This document shows, piece after piece, positions 16,897-24,270 of a stretch of 46,265 nucleotides of DNA. The stretch lies in contig CAMLSA010000012.1 of the NCBI GenBank assembly GCA_946482655.1, positions 1 through 46,265 on the forward strand, given 5' to 3'. Source of the DNA: an uncultured Sphingomonas sp. Its GTDB lineage: Bacteria > Pseudomonadota > Alphaproteobacteria > Sphingomonadales > Sphingomonadaceae. The position numbers and the translations under genes were made by a program. Every line of letters begins with the position of its first letter. Positions within the stretch are counted from its first letter, which is position 1. The notes beneath the pieces are model-generated. The model made no database searches. It saw only the letters and a program-made list of their open reading frames with translations, and was not told the DNA's origin.

Positions 16897-17961
16897 TTGT
16901 CGCTGATCCGTAAAGCCCGCGTACTTATCGTCGACGATTCCCTCCTGATGCGGGCCTTCTTCGGCGCCATTTTCGAGCGCGCCAAAGGTATCGAGGTGGT
17001 GGGCATCGCCGCGAACGCCGAGGAGGCGCGAAGGCTGATGATCGAGCAGCGCCCCAACGTCGTGACCCTCGACGTCGAGATGCCGGGAATGAGCGGGCTC
17101 GATTTCCTCGACGAGATCATGCGCGACCGGCCGACGCCCGTCATCATGCTGTCGTCGCTGACCCAGAAGGGTGCCGAGACGTCGTTCCAGGCGCTGGAAC
17201 GCGGGGCGGTCGACTGCTTCCCGAAACCCTCCTCGGCCGATCGCGACAAATTCGCGGACAAGCTGTCCAAACTCGTCATCGCGGCGGCCAAGGGCTCGGC
17301 GCACATCGGGCGCTATGCCAAGGACGAGCCGCCCCGCGCGGCGGAGCCCCAGACGACACCGGCGGTCTATGACTGGAACGGCAAGATCGTGGCGATGAGC
17401 GCATCCACGGGCGGGATCGATGCGCTGCTGCAGATGCTCCCTAAATTACCCGCCGATTGCCCGCCGATGCTGATCATCCTCCAGATCGAGCCGGGCTTCG
17501 TGGCACCCCTTCTGGAGCGGCTGAAGACCCGCTGCCGTGCGAAGGTCATCGTGGCCGAGGACGGCCGGTGGCTCGAACCGGGGCTGATTCAGCTCGTCAC
17601 CGATCCCGACACCCATGCGGTGATCGACCGCTGGCCCGATCCTTCGGTGCGGCTGCTCCATTCCAAGCCGGTCAACGGCGCCCGGCCCTCCGCAAGCCTT
17701 CTGTTCGCGACCGCCGCCCGGACGGCGGGCGCCAATGCCGTCGGCGTGATCCTCACCGGCATCGGGAAGGATGGCGTGGCGGGTCTCAAGGCGCTGCGGG
17801 CGGCCGGGGCACGCACCATATCGCAGAATTCGATGACCTGCCTGGTCGATGAGGCGCCGGCGGCCGCGCGCGAGGAGGGAGCGGTCGAACTCGATCTGCC
17901 GCTTGACCAGATCGCCGGTGCGCTGCTCGAAAGCTGCCGCCGCATGGCCGACGCAGCGTGA
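16897..17961 (+). CDS. CheB-like protein, methylesterase His missing
   Basis: This is a 354-aa protein with a receiver domain (about 6-125; Asp13-Asp14, phospho-acceptor Asp59, Lys110) and a C-terminal CheB methylesterase-like domain (about 160-350). CheB removes methyl groups from chemoreceptors with a Ser-His-Asp triad. Here Ser170 (SASTGG) and Asp292 (LTGIGKDG) are present. The block normally reading VxQHMPxGF reads ILQIEPGF, so the catalytic His position is Ile197 and the enzyme may be inactive or act differently. The TTG at 16897 is chosen because GGAGG lies 7 bases upstream; an ATG at 16810 would overlap cheY by 74 bases in another frame. The next small gene follows within 14 bases. Confidence 0.85.
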   Translation: MSLIRKARVLIVDDSLLMRAFFGAIFERAKGIEVVGIAANAEEARRLMIEQRPNVVTLDVEMPGMSGLDFLDEIMRDRPTPVIMLSSLTQKGAETSFQALERGAVDCFPKPSSADRDKFADKLSKLVIAAAKGSAHIGRYAKDEPPRAAEPQTTPAVYDWNGKIVAMSASTGGIDALLQMLPKLPADCPPMLIILQIEPGFVAPLLERLKTRCRAKVIVAEDGRWLEPGLIQLVTDPDTHAVIDRWPDPSVRLLHSKPVNGARPSASLLFATAARTAGANAVGVILTGIGKDGVAGLKALRAAGARTISQNSMTCLVDEAPAAAREEGAVELDLPLDQIAGALLESCRRMADAA

Positions 17962-17974
17962 TCGGAGCAGGACG

Positions 17975-18277
17975 ATGATGGGCAGGATCAGCCAGGATCG
18001 TCTTCTCGCGATGCTCGCCGACGAACTCGACGCCGCGCATGCCCAGCTCGCGGCGCTCAGCATCGCGCTGGTCGGCGATTCCACGGTCGCCACCCGCCAT
18101 TTCGTCCCGCTCCAGGCGCTCGATCATGCAGGCCAGCGCTGCGCCTCGATCGCGGCGATCCTGCGCTCTGGCGACCTGCACATGGCGAGCCGCACCGCGC
18201 CTCTCGAAAGCATTCCGGCGCGGCTCGCGGCGCTGACCGAGACACTTGGCTGCGGGCGCGGCAGCCGGGTGGACTAG
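17975..18277 (+). CDS. small hypothetical protein in the cheY-cheB operon
   Basis: This is a 100-aa soluble protein, predicted to be mostly helical (LLAMLADELDAAHAQLAALSIAL; HFVPLQALDHAGQRCASIAAIL). I do not recognise a family. The start at 17975 (or the adjacent ATG at 17978) follows GGAGCAGG and lies 13 bases after the CheB-like gene, so it is probably the third gene of that operon. Its composition and helix pattern would suit a partner of a response regulator, for example a phosphatase or adaptor, but nothing in the sequence proves that. A longer open frame to 17849 only overlaps the upstream gene. Confidence 0.6.
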   Translation: MMGRISQDRLLAMLADELDAAHAQLAALSIALVGDSTVATRHFVPLQALDHAGQRCASIAAILRSGDLHMASRTAPLESIPARLAALTETLGCGRGSRVD

Positions 18278-18319
18278 ATCCTGGTTTAGGAAGAAACGGC
18301 CTGAAAGCCGAATCACCGT

Positions 18320-19522
18320 CTAGGCGCGCGCGCCATCGAACAGGGCAATCAGCTGCGGCGCGATCCTGTCGACATCGTGCCGCGCCGCGACGCGCTTGCG
18401 GCCTTCGCGGCCCATCTTCGCCAGGGTCGTCTTGTCGGCCGCCATTGCCGCACCGATCGCGGCCGCCAGGCCTTCGGCATCGCCGGGCTCGACCAGCCAG
18501 CCACATTTCTCGTCGACCAACTCGGGGACGCCGGCGATACGGGTAGCGATCACCGGCCGCCCCATCGCGAAGGCCTCCATGATCACGATCGGCAAGCCTT
18601 CGGCGTGGCTCGGCAGCAGCAGCGCGCGGGTCTCGCCGATGCGGCGGCGGACCTCGGCATTGGTGCGCCATCCGAGCAGCTTGACGCGACCGCCCGTGGC
18701 GGTGCCGGTAATTTCACGTTCGATCGCGGCGCGACTCTCGCCATCGCCGATCAGCACCACCGACAAGCCGGGATGCTGCGGCACCACCGCCGCGACCGCC
18801 GCCGGAATCTCGGTCTGGCCCTTTTGCGGACAGAGCCGCCCGACGCTGAGCAGCCGCGCGCTCATCGGCGGCGGACTCGGCGTCTCGGGATAGTCGGACA
18901 GGTCGACCCCGCAGGGCACCACCCGTATACGGTCCCACAGATGCTCGGGCAGATGGGCGCACAGCCGGTCGCGGCAATATTGGCTGATCGCGACCACATG
19001 AGCGGCGTGCCGGACCTTGTCGGTGACGCTGTTGGCCGCGAGTTCCTCGAGCTCGTCGGGGCCATGGACGGTGAAGCTATAGCGGGGGCCGCCCAGCAAG
19101 CGGCACAGCATCGCCACCGTCGCCGCATTGGTGGAGAAATGGGCGTGGACATGATCGATACCGAGCGCGGCGCAGCGCTTCCTGAGGCGGATCGCCTGCG
19201 CGAGATAAGCGGTGTGGCGGACGAGGCCACCGCCTGCGGCGCGCTGCATCTCCCCGATCGCATCGAGCGCCTCGCCGAAGCTGCGCGGGCGCGACAGCGC
19301 GTGACGGGCCAGCCCGCCCATCAGCCGCCCGCTCTTTCCGGTCAGCAGATATTCGGTGCGGCCGCGTTCGCTCATGTCCTGCGGATCGACCAGCCGCTCG
19401 GACCAGTGCCGCACCGCGAAGCGCTGGACCGGAATCCCTGCCCGTTCGATCGCGGCGATCTCGCGCCGGATGAAGGTGGTGCTGGTCATCGGATAGCTGT
19501 TGAGCAGATAAGCGAGCGTCAT
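18320..19522 (-). CDS. GT4-family glycosyltransferase
   Basis: This is a 400-aa cytoplasmic or membrane-associated GT-B glycosyltransferase of the GT4 type, transferring a sugar from a nucleotide-sugar donor to a growing surface glycan. The N-terminal domain starts AYLLNSYPMTSTTFIRREI, typical of colanic-acid or exopolysaccharide GT4 enzymes, and has VHAHFSTN and FTVHGPDE. The C-terminal domain has SVGRLCPQKG and the E-x7-E signature in HAEGLPIVIMEAFAMGRPVI, which binds the donor. Its start overlaps the stop of the upstream oxidoreductase by four bases (ATGA), so it is the last gene of a translationally coupled three-gene unit. The acceptor and sugar are unknown. Confidence 0.9.
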   Translation of the reverse strand: MTLAYLLNSYPMTSTTFIRREIAAIERAGIPVQRFAVRHWSERLVDPQDMSERGRTEYLLTGKSGRLMGGLARHALSRPRSFGEALDAIGEMQRAAGGGLVRHTAYLAQAIRLRKRCAALGIDHVHAHFSTNAATVAMLCRLLGGPRYSFTVHGPDELEELAANSVTDKVRHAAHVVAISQYCRDRLCAHLPEHLWDRIRVVPCGVDLSDYPETPSPPPMSARLLSVGRLCPQKGQTEIPAAVAAVVPQHPGLSVVLIGDGESRAAIEREITGTATGGRVKLLGWRTNAEVRRRIGETRALLLPSHAEGLPIVIMEAFAMGRPVIATRIAGVPELVDEKCGWLVEPGDAEGLAAAIGAAMAADKTTLAKMGREGRKRVAARHDVDRIAPQLIALFDGARA

Positions 19523-20433
19523 GATGCCCTCGCCTCGTCGATCAGCCGGGCGGCGCTCAGCATCCGCTCATGGCTCACGACCGGACTTTCGACCGCGCCG
19601 GCGCGGAACAGCGCGGTGAAATGCTCGATCTCATGCATGTAAGGCGAGGGCCCGTGCGGCCGCCATTCGCCGAGTGCCCTGCTCGAGGCGTCGCCCAGCC
19701 GCCTGATCACCGGATCCTGCCGGATGTGACGCCACAGCGGCGACGGCGGCCGACGGCGGCGTGAGGTGAAGCGGAGGCGCTGGGCGGTGAGCAGCGGCGG
19801 TGCCACCTCGATCGCACCGGCATCGCCCTCGATCCGCAGGCTGTTGTCGAGCCGCTTGTCGAACGACACCGCAAGTTCCGAGCGGCCGCCATCGGCATGA
19901 TCGAGGGTGAAGCGCGCGGCGACGTCGATGCCCCCCGGCCCGCGCTCCACCTCGTGGCGGACGACGGCGACCGGCCCAAGCCCGATCAGCGCCAGCATCA
20001 GCGGATAGACCGCGCGATCGGCGAGTACCCCGCCGTCGGCTTCGAACAGGCGAGGATGGGTCGTCCGCCCGATCGGATAGCCGAAGCTGGCCTCCAACCG
20101 GCGCACTGCGCCGAGGCGGCCTGACTGCGCCGCCTGGAGCGCTGCCGAGACAGCCGGGAGAAACGGGGTCGCCACGGCCTCCATGTAAAGGAGGCCTTTT
20201 CGTTTCGACAGCGATATCACGCGTTCGGCCTCCTCCGCGCTCATCGCGCAGGGCTTCTCGCAGAGTACCGCCTTGCCGGCCTCGAGCGCCGCCACCGAGC
20301 GTGCGGCATGATCGCGGTTGCGGCCGGCTATATAGATCGCCTCGGCATCGGCCTCGCCGGCGTCGCCGACCAGCGCGCGCATCACCGCCGCCATCCGCCC
20401 CCGGCCGATCACCCCGAAGCGTAGCGGCGCCAT
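19519..20433 (-). CDS. Gfo/Idh/MocA oxidoreductase with short Rossmann part
   Basis: This is a 304-aa NAD(P)-dependent oxidoreductase family member, probably acting on a nucleotide sugar. GVIGRGRMA (7-15) is the dinucleotide-binding loop, and GKAVLCEKP (about 53-61) carries the family's EKP lysine. In usual members that block lies near residue 90-100; here about 40 residues between the first helix and the YIA-N-H motif are absent, so the cofactor domain is trimmed. Whether it still binds cofactor is uncertain. The start at 20433 shares one base with the stop of the upstream gene (TGATG) and its end overlaps the glycosyltransferase. The same frame is open upstream to 21063, but that part is a shadow of the neighbour. 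Confidence 0.8.
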   Translation of the reverse strand: MAPLRFGVIGRGRMAAVMRALVGDAGEADAEAIYIAGRNRDHAARSVAALEAGKAVLCEKPCAMSAEEAERVISLSKRKGLLYMEAVATPFLPAVSAALQAAQSGRLGAVRRLEASFGYPIGRTTHPRLFEADGGVLADRAVYPLMLALIGLGPVAVVRHEVERGPGGIDVAARFTLDHADGGRSELAVSFDKRLDNSLRIEGDAGAIEVAPPLLTAQRLRFTSRRRRPPSPLWRHIRQDPVIRRLGDASSRALGEWRPHGPSPYMHEIEHFTALFRAGAVESPVVSHERMLSAARLIDEARAS

Positions 20434-21563
20434 CAGGTGCCCCAATCCATCGGCGCGATGGCGGCGAAGCTGGTGCGCGGTCGATATTCGCCCCCTGCCT
20501 GCATCGCCAGGGACACCTCGGTCAGGTGAAGCGCGAAATCGCCGGCAAGGCGCGGCGGCCGGCCGACGGCGATCGCCCGCGCCATCTCGGCCACGCCCAG
20601 CGCAAAGTTCATCGATGCGGCTCCGCGCCGCCCGACCACCGGGTGGCGCCCGCCGGCCGGGCGCACCCGCGCCGCGAACGGGCTGTTGATCAGCCGCCGC
20701 CCGACGACGTGCCGCCGCCGGACACGGACGGGCGCGTCGTTGGCCCAGCCATCGTCGACCTCGATCATGCCGGCGTCGCCGAAGATCCGCAGGCGATGAT
20801 CGTGCCGCGCCACGATCGAACAGGTCAGCCGCGCGACCGTCGCATCGAAGAACAGGCTGGCCGAGGCATAATCGGGCGCATCGTGCCCGAACCCGGTCTG
20901 CGCATCGTCGAGCAGCCGCGCCGACCCGGCGACGATCCGCCGCACCGGACCGAACATGGCCATCAACCAGCCGAGATAATAGCCGGCATGTTCGAGCGTG
21001 CAGCCGGTGCGAAATTCGTCCGCCGCCGGCCAGGGCGCACCGCTGACGGAGCGCCAGCGCCAATGAGGCGCGGCGGGCAGGAAGTCATCGTCAAGCTCGG
21101 CATAAGCGAGCCGCGGCCGGCCTATCCGTCCCTCCCGGACGGCGGCCCAGGCGGTCTGCGCCGCCTGGCCGAGCAGGCTGCACGGCGCCGACGCGAGATG
21201 GAGCCCCCTGGCCGCGGCGCGCGCGGCCAATGCCTCGGCCTCGGCGATCGACAGCGCGAGCGGCTTTTCGCACCAGACGTGGCAGCCGGCATCGAGCGCC
21301 GCGCCGGTGACTTCGGCATGAGCGTGCGGATTGGTGAGATTGAGCACGATGGTGGGGGCAAGCGCGGTAAGCGCTTCGAAGCTCGCCGCCGCGCTCAGCC
21401 CCCAATGGCCTGTGAAGGCGGCGAGCCGGGCCGTGTCGACATCCCAGACACCGACGATCTCGAGTTCGGGGAAGGTCCGGAGCGACGGCATGTACAGGTC
21501 GGCGACGTAGCCCGCGCCGACGATCGCGATTCGGGTGCTTGCCCGGTGGTCCCCCGCTGCCAT
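20433..21563 (-). CDS. Gfo/Idh/MocA-family oxidoreductase
   Basis: This is a 376-aa oxidoreductase, first gene of the minus-strand glycan unit. IAIVGAGYVADLYMPSL (about 12-28) is the NAD(P)-binding loop, LNLTNPHAHAEV matches the family's TP-x2-H segment, and CHVWCEKPLALS holds the catalytic EKP lysine. The C-terminal alpha/beta domain has the typical LEHAGYYLGWLMAMFG and RIFGDAGMIEVDDGW. Length is normal. Members next to glycosyltransferases often make or modify sugar precursors for surface polysaccharide; that role is inferred. Its promoter should lie between 21563 and the divergent LuxR-type gene starting at 21736. Confidence 0.87.
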   Translation of the reverse strand: MAAGDHRASTRIAIVGAGYVADLYMPSLRTFPELEIVGVWDVDTARLAAFTGHWGLSAAASFEALTALAPTIVLNLTNPHAHAEVTGAALDAGCHVWCEKPLALSIAEAEALAARAAARGLHLASAPCSLLGQAAQTAWAAVREGRIGRPRLAYAELDDDFLPAAPHWRWRSVSGAPWPAADEFRTGCTLEHAGYYLGWLMAMFGPVRRIVAGSARLLDDAQTGFGHDAPDYASASLFFDATVARLTCSIVARHDHRLRIFGDAGMIEVDDGWANDAPVRVRRRHVVGRRLINSPFAARVRPAGGRHPVVGRRGAASMNFALGVAEMARAIAVGRPPRLAGDFALHLTEVSLAMQAGGEYRPRTSFAAIAPMDWGT

Positions 21564-21735
21564 GGGCCGGAGCCTAGAGCCTCGGGGCGGGTCACCGCAA
21601 TGGCCACCGCTCGGGTATCAATTGAGTATCAACGCCGCGCCAACAATATCGTTCGCCACCGAAGCTGGAGTGACGAGCCCGGACGAGGCGGTGCCGGGTT
21701 TTACACGCTCTCAGTTTAACGATAAGGTGCCCTCC

Positions 21736-22278
21736 ATGGAATCGGACCGCATTCAGAAGCTAACCGAGGCGCAGCGCGTCTGCCTGCGCATGGTTCTGAT
21801 GCATCTTTCGTCCAAGGACATCGCCAGGGAACTGGGAATTTCTCCGCATACCGTCGATCAGCGGCTGCGCATGGCGATCCAGGTGCTCGGTGTTGCGAAC
21901 CGGTTCGAAGCGGCCCGAATCCTGGCCCGTCACGAGAGCCCGACACCATATCAATCAGCCGTATATCAAACACCGCATGTTGCTCCCCAGCCGATCCATG
22001 CCACTGTCGACCTGTCCGACATTCATGGGGTTCGGCAGGGCAACGAAGCTTTCCATGGCACCGGGGTACGGGAGGAACAGATAGCGTTCCGAACGCCCGC
22101 ATTCGCCACGGGCAGCAATTTCGCGAACCTGCCTTTCCCCACGCCGGGGAGGGAGCAAAATGACCTAAACATCGTGCAACGGCTGGGCTGGATCGTATCG
22201 ATCGCAATAGCCTCTGCCCTTGCTTTCGGCGGGCTTCTCGCCGGGCTTGATGCGCTGAAGCGGCTCTTACTAGCCTAA
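21736..22278 (+). CDS. LuxR-type HTH protein with C-terminal membrane helix
   Basis: This is a 180-aa protein with a LuxR-type helix-turn-helix at residues 5-65 (LTEAQRVCLRMVLMHLSSKDIARELGISPHTVDQRLRMA), a low-complexity polar linker (about 66-145) and one C-terminal transmembrane helix (151-171, GWIVSIAIASALAFGGLLAGL). It would therefore be tethered to the inner membrane with its DNA-binding domain in the cytoplasm. No receiver or ligand domain is visible. The ATG at 21736 starts just before the HTH; the frame is open further upstream to 21535 without a good start. It faces away from the glycan unit on the other strand, which makes that unit a possible target. Confidence 0.82.
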   Translation: MESDRIQKLTEAQRVCLRMVLMHLSSKDIARELGISPHTVDQRLRMAIQVLGVANRFEAARILARHESPTPYQSAVYQTPHVAPQPIHATVDLSDIHGVRQGNEAFHGTGVREEQIAFRTPAFATGSNFANLPFPTPGREQNDLNIVQRLGWIVSIAIASALAFGGLLAGLDALKRLLLA

Positions 22279-22354
22279 GCGCTTCCATCGTTTTCACAGC
22301 ATCGTCCACAGGGACGCGCCGGCCCCTCGGGAGGCCGCGCGAAGGGAGATTCAC

Positions 22355-22699
22355 ATGTTCAATCGCCAGACCATTATCAAGCGTCGTGAAGTTGCCCAGG
22401 GTGTTGCCGATCGGTTGATGGCCGCCGAGCACGCGATCGACCTCGCCATCGCCCGTACCGCAGAGTTGACCGGCTTCATTCCTTCGGCCCGCGCAGAGGC
22501 CGACCTCGCTTGCGAAGTGGCACAGGAAGCGCTCGAATATGCGGCGGAGAGCTTCTCCGCGCTGGTCAAGGCGCGCGCGCAGATGATCGCCAGCCACCGC
22601 GAGCTGGCCGCGACCAAGGATCAGGTCGGGCTCAGGGCCTATGCTCTTGGCGGCTTGGTCGGCAAGGCCGAAGTGCGCCACCTCGCCGAGGTCGCCTGA
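22355..22699 (+). CDS. hypothetical helical protein (114 aa)
   Basis: This is a 114-aa soluble protein, almost wholly alpha-helical and Ala/Glu-rich (VAQGVADRLMAAEHAIDLAIARTAEL; SARAEADLACEVAQEALEYAAESFSALVKARAQMIASHREL), with a coiled-coil look. No family is recognised. GAAGGGAG lies about 7 bases before the ATG, so the start is well supported. It follows the membrane-tethered HTH gene by 76 bases, a gap that includes a small GC-rich hairpin (GGCCCCTCGGGAGGCC). Function is unknown; a structural or granule-associated role would be speculation. Confidence 0.65.
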   Translation: MFNRQTIIKRREVAQGVADRLMAAEHAIDLAIARTAELTGFIPSARAEADLACEVAQEALEYAAESFSALVKARAQMIASHRELAATKDQVGLRAYALGGLVGKAEVRHLAEVA

Positions 22700-22772
22700 G
22701 CCCCGTTCGAAGCTGGCGCGCCCACGAAACGCCGCGCTTGACCGGAGCATAGCCATATGATCCGGTCGAGCA

Positions 22773-23216
22773 ATGGCCCAGTGGAACCAGTTTCTCTACC
22801 TGCTCGCGCTCATCTCCGTCTGTTCCTATGCGGGACGGCAAGGGGGATGGCCCGAGCGGGCCGGCGCAGCGATCATGGTGGTGGGCTCGATCCTGACCGT
22901 GATCGCCGCGATGTCATTCTATCCGGGGTGGCGAACGCCCGAAGCAGGCATCTTCATCGTGGACCTGCTCGTCCTCGCGGCGTTCGGCAACCTCGCGCTG
23001 TATAGTGATCGATTTTGGCCGATATGGGTAACATCCTTCCATTTGATCGCGGTCACAATCCATGTGGCGATGCTCGTCGATCCCTCGGTGGCGGCGCGGG
23101 CCTATTCATGGGCAGCGGAGGTCTGGGCCTATCCGATGCTGGCGGGCATAGCGGTCGGCACCTGGAATCATGTTCAGCGGGCAGCGACGCGCAGGGGGAA
23201 TGCCGCAAGATATTAG
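22773..23216 (+). CDS. integral membrane protein (147 aa)
   Basis: This is a small inner-membrane protein with about four hydrophobic helices (FLYLLALISVCSYA; AGAAIMVVGSILTVIAAMSF; GIFIVDLLVLAAFGNLALYS; FWPIWVTSFHLIAVTIHVAMLV), plus a weaker one near the end and a basic C-terminus. I do not recognise the family. The start lies just after an inverted repeat GACCGGA/TCCGGTC (22740-22767), and the ribosome site is weak, so the exact start is uncertain. The radC frame begins inside its 3' end. Confidence 0.7.
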   Translation: MAQWNQFLYLLALISVCSYAGRQGGWPERAGAAIMVVGSILTVIAAMSFYPGWRTPEAGIFIVDLLVLAAFGNLALYSDRFWPIWVTSFHLIAVTIHVAMLVDPSVAARAYSWAAEVWAYPMLAGIAVGTWNHVQRAATRRGNAARY

Positions 23217-23797
23217 AGGCGCTGCTGCTGCCGCTCGGCACGCCGCACACCGGCGCGATCGTCGATGAGCTCCTCGACGAGTTCGGCAGCCTCCCCGCGA
23301 TTCTCGCGGCCGAGCCCGCCGCGCTCCACGCCTGCCTGCCCGAAGACGGCCATGTCGCCAGCTTCCTGATCGCGGTGCGGGTGGCGATGCTTCACTCGCT
23401 GAGAACCGAGCTCGGACAGAGTCCCATCCTGTCCACGTCCGAGGCGTTGACCGATTATCTGTTCGCCAGCATGGCCTACCACCAGATCGAGCATCTGCGC
23501 GTGCTGTTCCTCAATTCGAGCAACCGGCTGCTGCGCGACGAGCTGATGTCCCAAGGCACGGTCAATCAGGCTCCGCTCTACCCGCGCGAGATCCTCAAGC
23601 GGGCGCTCGAGATCGGCGCCACCGCGCTGATCATCGTCCACAACCATCCCTCGGGCGATCCGACGCCCTGCCAGGCCGATGTCAAGGCGACGGCCCATCT
23701 GGTCGCTGCCGCCAGGCCGCTTGAAATTGCGGTTCACGACCACCTCATCGTCGCGCGCACCGGCTGGCGCAGCCTGCGTGCGGAGGGATGGATCTAG
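23108..23797 (+). CDS. radC: RadC-family JAB/MPN-domain protein
   Basis: This is a RadC-family protein of about 229 aa with a short helical N-terminal part (ILEALLLPLGTPHTGAIVDELLDEFGSLPAIL) and a C-terminal MPN/JAB domain. The metal-site motif is HNHPSGDPTPCQAD (178-191): both histidines and the Asp are there, but the JAMM serine of HxHx7Sx2D is Cys188. RadC was once linked to DNA repair, but its activity remains unsettled. The only usual start codon near the conserved region is the ATG at 23108, which makes the gene overlap the membrane-protein gene by 109 bases. A rarer start such as CTG nearer 23216 cannot be excluded. Confidence 0.85.
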   Translation: MGSGGLGLSDAGGHSGRHLESCSAGSDAQGECRKILEALLLPLGTPHTGAIVDELLDEFGSLPAILAAEPAALHACLPEDGHVASFLIAVRVAMLHSLRTELGQSPILSTSEALTDYLFASMAYHQIEHLRVLFLNSSNRLLRDELMSQGTVNQAPLYPREILKRALEIGATALIIVHNHPSGDPTPCQADVKATAHLVAAARPLEIAVHDHLIVARTGWRSLRAEGWI

Positions 23798-23800
23798 GGA

Positions 23801-24034
23801 ATGTCGCAACCGGAGAAGAAGAGTCACAGCTCCATGGAGACCAGCATGATACGGGATTTCGCGCGGCGGGTGATCGACGATTTCGGTGATCAGACCGACA
23901 GCTATGTCGCCAGCCGCATCGGCGTGCTGATCCGCGACGGGGACAGCTATGGCGTCGGCCTGTGGAAGGCGGTCGCCACCGAGATCGAACGGCTTCGCAT
24001 TCCGCACGAGCATAGGCCACGCAGCCGTCACTGA
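23801..24034 (+). CDS. hypothetical small protein (77 aa)
   Basis: This is a 77-aa soluble protein beginning 4 bases after the radC stop, so probably co-transcribed. It has a polar N-terminus and a compact helical core (MIRDFARRVIDDFGDQTDSYVASRIGVLIRDGDSYGVGLWKAVATEIERL). The true start may be Met12 or Met16, since the first residues look disordered. I recall similar short proteins in sphingomonads but cannot name a characterised family. A GC-rich hairpin lies about 50 bases downstream. Confidence 0.6.
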   Translation: MSQPEKKSHSSMETSMIRDFARRVIDDFGDQTDSYVASRIGVLIRDGDSYGVGLWKAVATEIERLRIPHEHRPRSRH

Positions 24035-24082
24035 AACGTCGCGCCAAAAGGTTAAACGGAATTAGCGAGAGCTAAACAGGGT

Positions 24083-24120
24083 CCCGGCCGGCTGTCCTCC
24101 CCCCGATCCAGCCGGCCGGG
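24083..24120. terminator. GC-rich hairpin between convergent genes
   Basis: A perfect 11-bp stem forms between CCCGGCCGGCT (24083-24093) and AGCCGGCCGGG (24110-24120) with a 16-base loop. It lies between the 77-aa gene (plus) and the methyltransferase (minus, ending 24271) and could stop transcription from either side. There is no U-run. Confidence 0.5.
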
Positions 24121-24270
24121 CACGCAGGGAGGGACTTCCAGCCCCAAGGGGCGGCGGGCCGACAGGGGCATTGCGGTCCGCCGCCCGACTTGGGCGAAAG
24201 GTCGGTTTATCAATGATCGATGTCGACCGGAGCCAGAACGCCCGCCGGCCCAGCTTCGCTGAGACAGGCG

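Noticed and set aside
18377..21719. Long plus-strand frames opposite the GT4 and oxidoreductase genes (18377-19642 and 20301-21719)
   Set aside because: Antisense shadows; the minus-strand genes have family motifs and coupled starts, these have none.
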